DNA of 64,000 nt from an uncultured Eubacteriales bacterium (GTDB lineage: Bacteria; Bacillota; Clostridia; Christensenellales; CAG-917): assembly GCA_900545885.1 (NCBI GenBank), contig URAF01000010.1, forward strand, positions 1 to 64,000, given 5' to 3'. Numbering within the stretch: position 1 is the stretch's first letter; each line of letters starts with the position of its first letter. The position numbers and the translations under genes were made by a program. Below are positions 17,335 to 25,670 of this stretch, piece by piece. The notes beneath the pieces are model-generated. The model was given only the letters and a program-made list of their open reading frames with translations, did no database searches and was not told where the DNA came from.

Positions 17335-17583
17335 ATGAGAGAGTTCTTTATTGTGTTCCGTTCGCGCTCCGATGCGATGCGGTTTTACGAGGAAGTCGCA
17401 ACGTACCGTCTGCCTGCGCGTATAATCAATACGCCGTCGTCGGCAGGTGTAGGGTGCGGGCTTTCCGTAAAAATGCTGACCAAAAACCTTCAACAGGCGA
17501 AAGTCGTGCTGGAAAGGTCGCGTATCAGTTCCGCAATCGGATTTTTTACTTTCACGGAGAGCGGTGCGGCAAGGCGTATGTGA
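17335..17583 (+). CDS. DUF3343 putative sulfur/selenium carrier protein
   Basis: 82 residues from ATG 17335, preceded by CGGAGGAG. It matches the DUF3343 pattern of small proteins: FFIVFRSRSDAMRFYE at the start, then an IINTPSS segment and the Cys motif GCGLSV in the middle. The single conserved Cys is the candidate carrier residue. Divergent neighbour of a cysteine desulfurase that could load it. Function in the family is still putative. Confidence 0.82.
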   Translation: MREFFIVFRSRSDAMRFYEEVATYRLPARIINTPSSAGVGCGLSVKMLTKNLQQAKVVLERSRISSAIGFFTFTESGAARRM

Positions 17584-17758
17584 CGCCTCCGCGCCGTTTT
17601 CCTTTTGTCGACTTACATACGCTTTCGTGTTTGAGCATAAATCGGTTGAATTTATATTGCTGTTGCGCCAAAATCGGGTTTTTGTCTGTGATGACCGCGC
17701 TTGTTGCCGTTCGGGGGCGGACTTTCAGTCCGACCTTCGGCGTTCCTGCCGAAAAAGG

Positions 17759-17787
17759 TTGCCAATATCCGCCTTTTGTGCAATAAT
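17759..17787 (+). promoter_or_regulatory. Promoter placed for a leaderless nth mRNA
   Basis: TTGCCA (17759-17764), 17-bp spacer, AATAAT (17782-17787), then exactly 6 nt to the GTG start of nth. Transcription would begin at or next to the start codon. One of several such sites in the window. Confidence 0.5.
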
Positions 17788-17793
17788 AAGCGG

Positions 17794-18432
17794 GTGAAAA
17801 AATTCTTCGAAGAAATTTACAATCTGCTCGGAGAAATGCACTCCGACGCTCAATGCGAACTCAACTTCGGCACGCCGTTCGAACTGCTTGTCGCGGTCAT
17901 TCTTTCCGCGCAGTGCACCGACAAACGCGTAAACGCCGTGACGGCGGAACTTTTCAAGGTTGCGTCTACGCCGCAGAATTTTGTGGATATGCCGACGGAA
18001 GAGCTCGAAAGGCGTATTTTCTCCTGTGGTTTCTACCACAACAAGGCAAAAGCCATAAAGGAAATGTCGCAGAGCGTGCTCGATATGGGGAAAATGCCCG
18101 AAACGCGCGACGAACTTATGAAACTGAGCGGCGTTGGCAGAAAGACCGCAAACGTAGTTTATGCCGTGGCCTACGGCGGCAACGCCATCGCGGTAGACAC
18201 TCACGTTTTCAGAGTGGCGAACAGAATAGGACTTGTTCACGCAAACACCCCCGAAGAAACGGAAAAACAGTTGATGGCGGAGTTTGACGAAAATCTTTGG
18301 AGCAAATTGCATCACTATTTGATATTCCACGGCAGATATGTATGCCATTCGCGAAAACCCGACTGCGCGGCGTGCAAACTGCAACCGTACTGCGAGTTTT
18401 TCAAGAAGAACGTGATGCTTGCAAAGGACTGA
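17794..18432 (+). CDS. nth: Endonuclease III
   Basis: DNA glycosylase/AP lyase that removes oxidised pyrimidines. From GTG 17794 it has 212 residues. The helix-hairpin-helix with catalytic lysine is LSGVGRKTANVV, the catalytic Asp is in AVDTHVFRV, and the C-terminal [4Fe-4S] loop C-x6-C-x2-C-x5-C is complete (CHSRKPDCAACKLQPYC). No Shine-Dalgarno precedes the GTG, and a promoter lies immediately upstream. In-frame sequence further upstream (from 17701) is not family-like. Confidence 0.93.
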   Translation: MKKFFEEIYNLLGEMHSDAQCELNFGTPFELLVAVILSAQCTDKRVNAVTAELFKVASTPQNFVDMPTEELERRIFSCGFYHNKAKAIKEMSQSVLDMGKMPETRDELMKLSGVGRKTANVVYAVAYGGNAIAVDTHVFRVANRIGLVHANTPEETEKQLMAEFDENLWSKLHHYLIFHGRYVCHSRKPDCAACKLQPYCEFFKKNVMLAKD

Positions 18433-18494
18433 ATTTATCCGCTTTGTCGGGACGAATATCATAACTGCAACCTAACTCATATATCGGAAAGGTT

Positions 18495-19328
18495 ATGGAA
18501 AAATATACGATTATCTCAAAAAAGACTTTGGCGGAACGCGTCAATGAATACGTGATTTACGCTCCCGCCGTTGCAAAACACTGTCTTGCGGGACAGTTTA
18601 TAATTCTGCGCGTTGACGAAGACGGCGAACGCGTGCCGTTTACTATATGCGATTATTCGCGCGAACAGGGCACCGTGTCCATACTCGTGCAGGAAGTAGG
18701 TTATACGACTATGCGCCTTGCGATGCTGAACGAAGGCGACAGACTTTGCGATTTCGTGGGACCTCTAGGAAATCCTACCGACCTTTCGGCGTACAAGCGT
18801 ATTTTGCTTGTAGGCGGCGGTATCGGAACTGCGGTTATATTCCCGCAGGCAAAACAGCTTTTCGCGGAAGGCAAACCCGCGGACGTCGTAGTGGGTGCGC
18901 GCAACGTTTTTCTCGTTATGTACGAAGAGCAGTTCAAGAAGAATTGCGCCGCTTTCTATCTCATCACCGACGACGGCTCCAGCGGCAAGAAAGGATTTGT
19001 CACCGACGTAGCAAGAGAACTTTTTGAAAAAGGCGAACGTTACGACGCAGTGTTTGCTGTGGGTCCGCTCGGAATGATGAGAGCGGTTTGCAAGCTCACG
19101 GCAGAGTACGGAATTCCCACGATTGTCAGTATGAATTCGCTTATGGTCGACGGTACGGGAATGTGCGGTTGTTGCAGACTTACGGTTGGCGGCGAGGTAA
19201 AATATGCCTGCATCGACGGACCCGAATTCGATGGACACAAAGTCGATTTCGACGAAGCCATTTCGCGTTCCAGAATGTATAAGGAAATCGAAGACGAGCA
19301 TACTTGCAGATTGAGGAGGTCGTTATGA
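18495..19328 (+). CDS. nfnA: NfnA: ferredoxin-NADP+ reductase subunit alpha (NfnAB transhydrogenase)
   Basis: Small subunit of the electron-bifurcating NADH-dependent reduced ferredoxin:NADP+ oxidoreductase. 277 residues. The FAD-binding ferredoxin-reductase fold has VPFTICDYS, the NAD site LVGGGIGTAVIFPQAK and VGPLGMM, and the [2Fe-2S] cluster region GTGMCGCCRLTVGGEVKYAC. Often labelled sulfide dehydrogenase or dihydroorotate dehydrogenase-like subunit. It overlaps nfnB by ATGA, so the complex is made stoichiometrically. Its presence points to strict anaerobic, ferredoxin-based energy metabolism. Confidence 0.93.
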   Translation: MEKYTIISKKTLAERVNEYVIYAPAVAKHCLAGQFIILRVDEDGERVPFTICDYSREQGTVSILVQEVGYTTMRLAMLNEGDRLCDFVGPLGNPTDLSAYKRILLVGGGIGTAVIFPQAKQLFAEGKPADVVVGARNVFLVMYEEQFKKNCAAFYLITDDGSSGKKGFVTDVARELFEKGERYDAVFAVGPLGMMRAVCKLTAEYGIPTIVSMNSLMVDGTGMCGCCRLTVGGEVKYACIDGPEFDGHKVDFDEAISRSRMYKEIEDEHTCRLRRSL

Positions 19329-20713
19329 AAGCGGATATGCAAAGACACGTTATGCCTGCTCAGTCGCCGCTCGAACGCATAAAGAATTTCGGCGAAGTCG
19401 CGCTCGGTTACACCGAGGAACTTGCGCTTGCCGAAGCGGCAAGATGCCTGAACTGCAAGAATGCGCCATGTATGCAGGGTTGCCCCGTAAACGTACATAT
19501 TCCCAACTTTATTGCGGCGTTGAGAGAGCGTAAACCTGACGAATCGGCAAAAATACTTCTCGGTGACAACAATCTTCCCGCTGTTTGCGGAAGGGTTTGT
19601 CCGCAGGAAAACCAATGCGAAAAATATTGCGTACGCCGCGAAAAACTTGGCGGGTCGGTTGCAATCGGCAACCTTGAAAGATACGTCGCGGACTACGCCG
19701 CGGCACACGGAGTAAAACCCGTTGCGCAACCCGAAAACTCTGCGCGCGTGGCGGTTGTGGGGTCGGGACCTGCGGGACTGTCTTGCGCTGCCGACCTTGC
19801 GAAAGCCGGTGTTCGGGTTACCATTTTCGAAGCCCTGCACAAAGCGGGCGGCGTGCTTGTTTACGGCATTCCGGAATTCAGGTTGCCTAAATGCATCGTT
19901 GCCGACGAAATCGAAAAGGTCAAGTCTCTGGGCGTCGTGATAGCAACCAATACCGTTGTCGGCAAAACAGTTTTTATCGACGAACTTCTCGAAGAGTACG
20001 ACGCGGTGTTCATCGCTTCGGGTGCGGGACTCCCGTCTTTCCTCGGAGTTAAAGGCGAAAACCTCGACGGCGTGGGTTCGGCTAACGAGTTTCTGACTCG
20101 CGTAAACCTTATGAAAGCATACAGGGACGGTGCGATAACTCCCGTTCAGCGCGGCAAAAAAGTCGTGGTTGTAGGCGCGGGTAACGTTGCTATGGACGCG
20201 GCGAGAACGGCTCGCAGACTGGGCGCGGAGGTTACGCTCGTTTATCGCAGAAGCAGAGCCGAAATGCCTGCGCGTAAAGAAGAAACCGAACACGCAGAAG
20301 AAGAAGGAATAAAATTCGAACTGCTCACTAATCCCGTCGAGATTTTGGGCGAAAACGGATTTGTAAAGGGTATCCGTTGCGTGAGAATGGAACTCGGCGA
20401 ACCCGATGCAAGCGGCAGACGCAGACCCGTCGTGATAAAAGGAAGCGAGTTCGATATGGAATGTGACCAGGTTATAGTCGCACTCGGTACAACGCCCAAT
20501 CCGATTATAAAACGCAGTTTTCCGACGCTTGACGTTACCCCCAAAGGGACAATCGTTGCGGACGAAAACGGCAGAACTTCGGTTCCGCGCCTTTATGCGG
20601 GCGGCGACGCCATGACGGGAGCGGCGACGGTTATACTTGCCATGGGCGCGGGCAAACGCAGTGCGGCGGCAATTCTTGCCGAACTTCGTGCCGACGGCAA
20701 ACTGGAAGGTTGA
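19325..20713 (+). CDS. nfnB: NfnB: NADPH-binding subunit of NfnAB (GltD-like)
   Basis: Large subunit of NfnAB, related to the glutamate synthase small chain. 462 residues from ATG 19325 with a strong GAGGAGG. The N-terminal domain has two [4Fe-4S] sets, Cys41/44/49/53 (CLNCKNAPCMQGC) and Cys88/92/98/102. The FAD site VVGSGPAGLSCA is near 140, the NADPH site VVVGAGNVAMDAARTARR near 280, and a C-terminal GGDAMTGAATVILAMGAGK follows. There is no glutamate synthase large chain nearby and NfnA overlaps, so NfnB is preferred over GltD. Confidence 0.93.
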   Translation: MKADMQRHVMPAQSPLERIKNFGEVALGYTEELALAEAARCLNCKNAPCMQGCPVNVHIPNFIAALRERKPDESAKILLGDNNLPAVCGRVCPQENQCEKYCVRREKLGGSVAIGNLERYVADYAAAHGVKPVAQPENSARVAVVGSGPAGLSCAADLAKAGVRVTIFEALHKAGGVLVYGIPEFRLPKCIVADEIEKVKSLGVVIATNTVVGKTVFIDELLEEYDAVFIASGAGLPSFLGVKGENLDGVGSANEFLTRVNLMKAYRDGAITPVQRGKKVVVVGAGNVAMDAARTARRLGAEVTLVYRRSRAEMPARKEETEHAEEEGIKFELLTNPVEILGENGFVKGIRCVRMELGEPDASGRRRPVVIKGSEFDMECDQVIVALGTTPNPIIKRSFPTLDVTPKGTIVADENGRTSVPRLYAGGDAMTGAATVILAMGAGKRSAAAILAELRADGKLEG

Positions 20714-20714
20714 T

Positions 20715-21977
20715 ATGTTTCTCGATTATGTAAAGATTTTCATCAAGGCAGGCAACGGCGGAAACGGTGTCGTTTCCTTCCACCGCGAAAAGTACGTTCC
20801 CAACGGCGGACCCGACGGCGGTGACGGCGGAAACGGCGGTGACATCGTATTTGTTGCGGACAAGAACATAAACACGCTTGCGGATTTCAAACTTCGCAAA
20901 CATTTCCGCGCGGAAAACGGCACTGCGGGCGCTCCTAAAAACTGCACGGGCAAAAGCGGTGCGAACCTTGTCATCAAGGTTCCTGCGGGAACGGTCATAA
21001 AAGACAGCACAAACGGAAACGTGATAGCAGACCTTTTCGAGGACGGCGACACTTTTACGGCACTTCAAGGCGGCAGAGGCGGCAAAGGCAACGCGCGTTT
21101 TGCTCACGCGCAACGGCAAGCCCCCGCGTTTTCGCAACTCGGCGAAGTCACCGAAGAGCATCAGGTCACGCTGGAACTGAAAACCATTGCCGACGTCGGA
21201 CTTGTAGGTTTTCCCAACGTCGGAAAATCGACTTTGCTTTCCGTGCTGACTTCCGCAAAACCCAAAATCGCGAATTATCATTTCACGACCATAAACCCCA
21301 ATCTCGGCGTTGTCGGAATGTTTGACGACAGTTTTGTTATCGCTGACATTCCGGGACTTATCGAAGGCGCGAGTGAAGGTGCGGGTCTTGGTCATTATTT
21401 TCTGCGTCACATCGAACGCGTACGTCTTATCGTCCATATCGTCGACATTAGCGGCAGCGAAGGGCGCGACCCGTACGAGGACTATTGCAAAATCCGCAAA
21501 GAGCTTGCGGCTTACAGTGAAAAACTTGCCGACACTCCCGAAATCGTCGTTGCGTCCAAAGCCGATTTGCTAGACGACGAGAATGCCGTCGCCGATTTCG
21601 AAAAGAAAATCGGAAAGAAAGTGTATCTCATCAGTTCGGTAACGCACACGGGACTTGACGAGTTGCTTAAAGTGATGAAAGCAAAAGTCGACGAACTTCC
21701 TCCTCCTTCGCGCACGGAAATTCAACCAGACGCGACGCTCGAAGAGAAATCCGACCAGAAATTCACGGTCACGAAGTTGCCTGACGGCTCTTTCCTTGTG
21801 GACGGCGGACTTGTCGATTTCCTCATTCAGAACGTAACGGTTTCGTCGCAGGAGTCCTTTGCATTCTTCCAAAAGGTGTTGAAAGACAGAGGCGTTATCG
21901 ACGAACTGAAAAAGAAAGGGATGAAGGAAGGCGACACGGTTGTGATTTCCGACCTCGAATTCGAGTGGATGGATTGA
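20715..21977 (+). CDS. obgE: Obg family GTPase
   Basis: Essential ribosome-assembly and stress GTPase. ATG 20715, one base after the nfnB stop, gives 420 residues. The glycine-rich Obg fold fills 1-158 (AGNGGNGVVSF, GGPDGGDGGNGGD), G1 is GFPNVGKST (165-173), G3 is DIPGLIEGA, G4 is SKAD, and the C-terminal OCT domain ends at FEWMD. The tight nfnB spacing suggests cotranscription, followed by a terminator at 22144. Confidence 0.96.
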   Translation: MFLDYVKIFIKAGNGGNGVVSFHREKYVPNGGPDGGDGGNGGDIVFVADKNINTLADFKLRKHFRAENGTAGAPKNCTGKSGANLVIKVPAGTVIKDSTNGNVIADLFEDGDTFTALQGGRGGKGNARFAHAQRQAPAFSQLGEVTEEHQVTLELKTIADVGLVGFPNVGKSTLLSVLTSAKPKIANYHFTTINPNLGVVGMFDDSFVIADIPGLIEGASEGAGLGHYFLRHIERVRLIVHIVDISGSEGRDPYEDYCKIRKELAAYSEKLADTPEIVVASKADLLDDENAVADFEKKIGKKVYLISSVTHTGLDELLKVMKAKVDELPPPSRTEIQPDATLEEKSDQKFTVTKLPDGSFLVDGGLVDFLIQNVTVSSQESFAFFQKVLKDRGVIDELKKKGMKEGDTVVISDLEFEWMD

Positions 21978-22143
21978 TACCGAAGCCATAGAATTATATT
22001 TGCCGCACACATTAAAATTTTCTCGAAGAACCTGACAATCACGAATTACGCACGCTTAATAAAATTTATAAAAATAATATAAGCTTGTATGCGTGATTTA
22101 TAAACCTAATAAAAACAATCAAACAAACTACATCAACGAATGC

Positions 22144-22177
22144 AAAATAAAAGTCCGTATCGCGTACTTTTATTTTT
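22144..22177. terminator. Bidirectional terminator
   Basis: Stem AAAATAAAAGT/ACTTTTATTTT (22144-22154 with 22166-22176) with T-runs on both strands. It lies between convergent obgE and the membrane-protein gene, whose stop codon (22170-22172) is inside the right arm. Confidence 0.75.
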
Positions 22178-23138
22178 TATCGTTGTCGTCGTGTATATTC
22201 ATATTGTCCTGTTTATCCTTGCCGTTTTGTTTCTCGTTGTCGTCACGTTCATCCGTGTTGTTTTGTTCGTTCAATTCGTCTTGGTTGTTTAAGCTGTCCT
22301 GTTTGTCAAATTCGCAGTTGGCGTCGGAAGCGTGTTCGTCGTCGGGCAATTCTTGCGCTTGCAGTATTTTCGCCCCCTGTGCGTCAAGTTGCGCAAAAGC
22401 GTTTTTGCCGTTTCCCGTGCCTTTTCCGAGAGGCGTAAGCGTGAGCAAGGCAAACAACAATGAAATGCTCCCGAAAACCAGATAGTAAATTTTAAGAGGC
22501 GTGAGAAACGCCACAGCCGTGAGCACTATTCCCGAGAAAAGGTAGTTTTTGAGGTTCGAGCGGTTGAATACCGCGTCCGCAAGCGCGCGCCAAGAGAAAT
22601 GTTTTTTGACGGGTTTGAGGTCGGGCAAGGCTTTGTGTTTGTAAAGGTAGTTGAAAAGCGCTCGGATTTTGACAACGTGAATGCGCACGGAATAGAATTG
22701 CAGCAGCTGAAAAGCGCGGCGGTCTATACCGCGTGTTATTACGTAAATTTCATTGCGGTCGTGTGATACCGCTGTTGTAATCAACGCATTGAGGTCAGAG
22801 AGCGTCAGCATTCCGAATTTGAAGGCGGCGAATATTATGCAGTCGTCAAGCAGGATGAAGTTTGCGCCGCTGTCAAGCGGCGGATTGCCTGCCGCGGCTT
22901 TCAAAAGACCGATGAGATATGCGGAACCGCGCACGCTGAGTTCTGCGGCAAGTCGTTCGTGAGAATAAGGCCTTGCGTGTCCGCGTCTTATGTACCACAG
23001 CGTAAAAGCGGCAATCAGAGCCACCGCCGCAGAAAAGCAAAATACGGACACCCATTTGTCGAATATGAGCGTCGACCATACGAGAGTCAGAAAAAACAGT
23101 ATGAACGTGAATGCGATGTAGTCTATTGTGCGCGCCAT
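22170..23138 (-). CDS. Membrane protein of unknown function with Asp/Asn-rich tail
   Basis: Not recognised. 322 residues. Two membrane segments near the N-terminus (about 8-27 and 31-50), a soluble stretch of about 150 residues with no clear motif, two more membrane segments (about 203-220 and 224-240), then a hydrophilic C-terminal tail from about 245. The last 55 residues are strongly enriched in Asp, Asn, Gln, Glu and Lys (for example ELNEQNNTDERDDNEK). There is no Shine-Dalgarno before the ATG, and AATAAT ends 6 nt upstream of it. Confidence 0.75.
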   Translation of the reverse strand: MARTIDYIAFTFILFFLTLVWSTLIFDKWVSVFCFSAAVALIAAFTLWYIRRGHARPYSHERLAAELSVRGSAYLIGLLKAAAGNPPLDSGANFILLDDCIIFAAFKFGMLTLSDLNALITTAVSHDRNEIYVITRGIDRRAFQLLQFYSVRIHVVKIRALFNYLYKHKALPDLKPVKKHFSWRALADAVFNRSNLKNYLFSGIVLTAVAFLTPLKIYYLVFGSISLLFALLTLTPLGKGTGNGKNAFAQLDAQGAKILQAQELPDDEHASDANCEFDKQDSLNNQDELNEQNNTDERDDNEKQNGKDKQDNMNIHDDNDKK

Positions 23139-23144
23139 AAACGG

Positions 23145-23150
23145 ATTATT
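23145..23150 (-). promoter_or_regulatory. -10 element 6 nt before the membrane-protein start
   Basis: AATAAT on the - strand, then exactly 6 nt to ATG at 23138. The -35 is poor. Placed here because it repeats the geometry of the other leaderless candidates. Confidence 0.35.
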
Positions 23151-23205
23151 GACACAAAAGCGGCGGAATAATCTTTTGTAACGGGCAAGTATTTGGTTTC
23201 AGGTG

Positions 23206-23233
23206 TTGAAATTTTGCGGCAAAATGGTATAAT
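23206..23233 (+). promoter_or_regulatory. Promoter placed for a leaderless nadD-yqeK mRNA
   Basis: TTGAAA (23206-23211), 16-bp spacer, perfect TATAAT (23228-23233), then exactly 6 nt (TTCAGT) to ATG 23240. There is no Shine-Dalgarno. Confidence 0.65.
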
Positions 23234-23239
23234 TTCAGT

Positions 23240-24385
23240 ATGCAGACATTGATTTTCGGAGGGGCGTTCGACCCTCCGCACAACGAACACGTCAATATGG
23301 TGCGCGCGGCGGTTGCCGAACTCGGTATAAGCCGCATTGTTATAGTTCCGACATATCTTCCTCCGCACAAAAGCGCGGGATATCTCGATTTTGACGAACG
23401 CGTGGAACTTTGCCGCACCGCATTTTGCGACTGCGGAGCCGAAGTCGTTATCGACGACACCGAAAGACAGCGCGGAAAGGACAATTATGCAAGCCTGCTG
23501 TTGCCCGTTTTCAAAGAGAAATACGGCGATATCGTGTACCTTATCGGCGGCGACAGTCTGCAATATCTTTACGATTGGAGAAATCCGCGCGATATAATGG
23601 CAACGTGTCCGATTGCCGTTGCCGGACGTGAAGGATACCGCAACGTCGAAGAAACGAAACGCGAAGTCGAAGAAAAGTTCGGCGGAAAAATTATTTTGCT
23701 GAACTATTGCGGCAAAGACGTGTCGTCGGGAAGAATCAAAGCCCGTTTGTTTATGGGTGAAATGCCCGAGGAAATTCCCGCCGAGGTTGCAGAGATTATC
23801 AAAAACAAAAATCTCTTCGGCAAATACGGACAGATTGTCGGAAAAGTTGCCGAATTCGAGGACGAAGAACTGTTTGCACACACGCGCGCCGCTGTATTGC
23901 GCGCAGTTGACCTCAACTCGGCACACAACCTCAAACAGGACTTCGACAAAGTGTTTCTCGCGGCGCTGCTTCACGACAACGCAAAACAGCGTCCGTCGCT
24001 GGACGGACTGAACGTTCCGTCGGACAGCGTGGGAACACCCGTTCTTCATCAGTTTCTCGGAGCAGAGAAGGCGAAACGCGATTTCGGAGTGACCGACGAC
24101 GACATTCTGAACGCCATACGCTACCATACGACGGCAAAACCGGATATGACGGTTCTTGAAAAACTGATATATACTGCGGACAGCACGTCATACGACAGGG
24201 AATACGACCCGATACCGGAACTGCGCCGAATAGTCGACGAGAACTTCGAAAACGGATTTTACGTATTGTTGAAGTGGACATACGACAAAATAATCGCGAA
24301 GGGGAAGGGGATATATCCTCTTACCGCGGAAGCGATGCACTATTACGAAAACAAGCGCGAAGAAGCGCAAAAGGAGTATAAATGA
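23240..24385 (+). CDS. nadD: NadD-YqeK fusion: nicotinate-nucleotide adenylyltransferase plus HD-domain Ap4A hydrolase
   Basis: Two enzymes in one 381-residue chain. Residues 1-195 are NadD, which makes deamido-NAD from NaMN and ATP: GGAFDPPHNEH (7-17), LPPHK, LIGGDSL (101-107) and SSGRIKAR (162-169, a variant of the SSTxIR motif). Residues 205-381 match YqeK HD-domain phosphohydrolases: His214, HD at 245-246 (LLHDNAK), RYHTTAKP with His296, and YTADS with Asp314. YqeK proteins hydrolyse Ap4A. The separate genes are adjacent in Bacillus (nadD-yqeK-rsfS), and here rsfS overlaps the stop as ATGA, so the fusion keeps the ancestral order. Confidence 0.93.
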   Translation: MQTLIFGGAFDPPHNEHVNMVRAAVAELGISRIVIVPTYLPPHKSAGYLDFDERVELCRTAFCDCGAEVVIDDTERQRGKDNYASLLLPVFKEKYGDIVYLIGGDSLQYLYDWRNPRDIMATCPIAVAGREGYRNVEETKREVEEKFGGKIILLNYCGKDVSSGRIKARLFMGEMPEEIPAEVAEIIKNKNLFGKYGQIVGKVAEFEDEELFAHTRAAVLRAVDLNSAHNLKQDFDKVFLAALLHDNAKQRPSLDGLNVPSDSVGTPVLHQFLGAEKAKRDFGVTDDDILNAIRYHTTAKPDMTVLEKLIYTADSTSYDREYDPIPELRRIVDENFENGFYVLLKWTYDKIIAKGKGIYPLTAEAMHYYENKREEAQKEYK

Positions 24386-24732
24386 ATCCCGAAGAAATCA
24401 AAAACGCTATATGCAAAGAACTTGACGACAGAAAAGCCGTCGACATTACGGTGCTGAACGTTGCGCACCTTACGGTCGTTGCCGATTACTTCGTCATCTG
24501 CACGGCAAGAAGCAACAAGCAGGTAAAAGCGCTTGCCGAATACGTGGAAGAGAAGATGGAAGACGAGGGCGTGAAAACTCTCCGCAGCGACGGACTGCGC
24601 GACGGCAAATGGGCGGTGCTTGACTACGGCAGCGTTATAGTGCACATTTTCAACGACGACACGAGAATGTTCTATTGCCTCGAAAAGCTGTGGTCGGACG
24701 GCGACAACGTGGAATTTTATCCCGCAAAATAA
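24382..24732 (+). CDS. rsfS: Ribosomal silencing factor RsfS
   Basis: Binds uL14 on the large subunit and blocks subunit joining in slow growth. 116 residues with the family core DITVLNVAHLTVVADYFVI, KALAEYVEEKM, WAVLDYGSVIVHIF and FYCLEKLW. ATG overlaps the nadD-yqeK stop (ATGA) and is preceded by AAGGAG. A terminator follows at 24812. Confidence 0.96.
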   Translation: MNPEEIKNAICKELDDRKAVDITVLNVAHLTVVADYFVICTARSNKQVKALAEYVEEKMEDEGVKTLRSDGLRDGKWAVLDYGSVIVHIFNDDTRMFYCLEKLWSDGDNVEFYPAK

Positions 24733-24811
24733 AACCGAAACAATACCGCAACATAGCTTGATTAATACGCAAATCGGCTACAAACAGGCCGATGAGCGGC
24801 AGAAAAGCAAG

Positions 24812-24842
24812 GCGCACCGCATAATCCGCGGCGCGCTTTTAA
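24812..24842 (+). terminator. Terminator after rsfS
   Basis: Stem GCGC-A-CCGC with GCGG-C-GCGC (24812-24820 with 24828-24836, one A-C mismatch), then TTTT. Confidence 0.65.
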
Positions 24843-24880
24843 TTGGCTTAATTTTGCACTATTCAGAGCAAAAACGGGCA

Positions 24881-24940
24881 AAAGTACTCTAAAAATCGGC
24901 AAAAAGTATAATACAATTCGGCAATTTTTAGAATACTTTG
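24881..24940. repeat. 60-nt palindromic element, copy A
   Basis: Ends are inverted repeats (AAAGTACTCTAAAAAT with ATTTTTAGAATACTTT, partly mismatched) around an AT-rich centre with AAGTATAATACAA. It aligns without gaps to 51078-51137 at 48 of 60 positions. Here it lies just past the stop of the - strand gene and might act as its terminator. Confidence 0.8.
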
Positions 24941-24944
24941 CACA

Positions 24945-25307
24945 TTAATTCACTTTGGTGAATAATTTTTCAATTTCTTCCGAAGTCAAATCTTTTCCGA
25001 GTTTGCGATATATTTCCATATCGAACGTCACGACTACGCGTTTGCCGACAAGGTTGCTCGCCTCATTTTCAAGTGCCGTTTTCATCGCCTTTCTTTCGCT
25101 TGCAAGATAGATGGGTCCCGTAAGCAGGGCAAGCAAAACGGCGTCGTCAGTTTCGGCGGAACGTACCGCGCTCACGCGTTCGTCTTTCAGGGCTACGCTT
25201 TCGGCGGCGTGTACGACGTTTTCTTCCGCAACGGCAGACCAGACGGACGCGTCGGGGGCGGGGGTATAGATTGAATTTTGCGTTATGTTGGTATTCATAA
25301 TTTCCAT
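24945..25307 (-). CDS. Small hypothetical protein
   Basis: Not recognised. 120 residues from ATG 25307 (117 from ATG 25298; a TTG at 25349 would add 14). No strong ribosome binding site decides the start. The chain is acidic to neutral with an alanine-rich middle (LLALLTGPIYLASERKAMK) and an end in KDLTSEEIEKLFTKVN. No signal peptide or clear membrane helix. It lies between small repeats and has no operon partner, so it may be a minor accessory gene. Confidence 0.55.
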   Translation of the reverse strand: MEIMNTNITQNSIYTPAPDASVWSAVAEENVVHAAESVALKDERVSAVRSAETDDAVLLALLTGPIYLASERKAMKTALENEASNLVGKRVVVTFDMEIYRKLGKDLTSEEIEKLFTKVN

Positions 25308-25334
25308 ACCGTCAGTATTGACCTTTCGGCGCGG

Positions 25335-25475
25335 TAAGATACCTTTCAATCGGTGTATAGTGGTTGGTGGGGCGGCGCCCTAAGATACGTTGCAAGCGGT
25401 TGCAAAGCTGTTGGTGGGGCGGCAATGTTGGATGACTTGCAATACCTTGCAGTCGGTGCGAAGCCGTCAACGGGA
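25335..25475. repeat. Degenerate tandem repeat, about three units
   Basis: Unit 1 (25335-25376) and unit 2 (25381-25423) both begin TAAGATAC and end GTTGGTGGGGCGGC. A third, more diverged unit begins ATACCTTGCAGTCGGT near 25444 and ends in CAACGGG. It lies between a hypothetical gene and the FMN riboswitch promoter. Confidence 0.7.
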
Positions 25476-25503
25476 AAAATTTGACGAAATTTGTCTTGCG
25501 GTG

Positions 25504-25532
25504 TTGACAGGGCGGTTTTGCGGATATATTAT
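25504..25532 (+). promoter_or_regulatory. Promoter of the FMN-riboswitch transcript
   Basis: Perfect TTGACA (25504-25509), 17-bp spacer, TATTAT (25527-25532), ending 17 nt before the riboswitch. Confidence 0.7.
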
Positions 25533-25548
25533 GGTGTTGCTTCGGGGC

Positions 25549-25647
25549 GAGGTGCAATTCCTCACCGGCGGTTAAAGTCCGCGAACCTCTTTGAGGCCGA
25601 ACGGGTGAAACTCCCGTACCGACGGTATAGTCCGGATGAAAGAAGTA
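25549..25647 (+). ncRNA. FMN riboswitch (RFN element)
   Basis: Conserved RFN blocks in order: CTTCGGGGCGAGGTGCAATT, CCTCACCGGCGG, AGTCCGCGA, GGTGAAACTCCCGTACCGAC, AGTCCGGATGAAAGAAG. Such riboswitches bind flavin mononucleotide and shut off riboflavin uptake or synthesis genes. The downstream gene starts with RibU, as expected, and the strong terminator at 25671-25699 serves as the expression platform. Confidence 0.97.
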
Positions 25648-25670
25648 GGCTTTATGCTCACGTGTTTCAC

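Noticed and set aside
19325..20713. Glutamate synthase small chain (GltD)
   Set aside because: Similar fold, but there is no GltB and the overlapping upstream gene is NfnA, so NfnB fits better.
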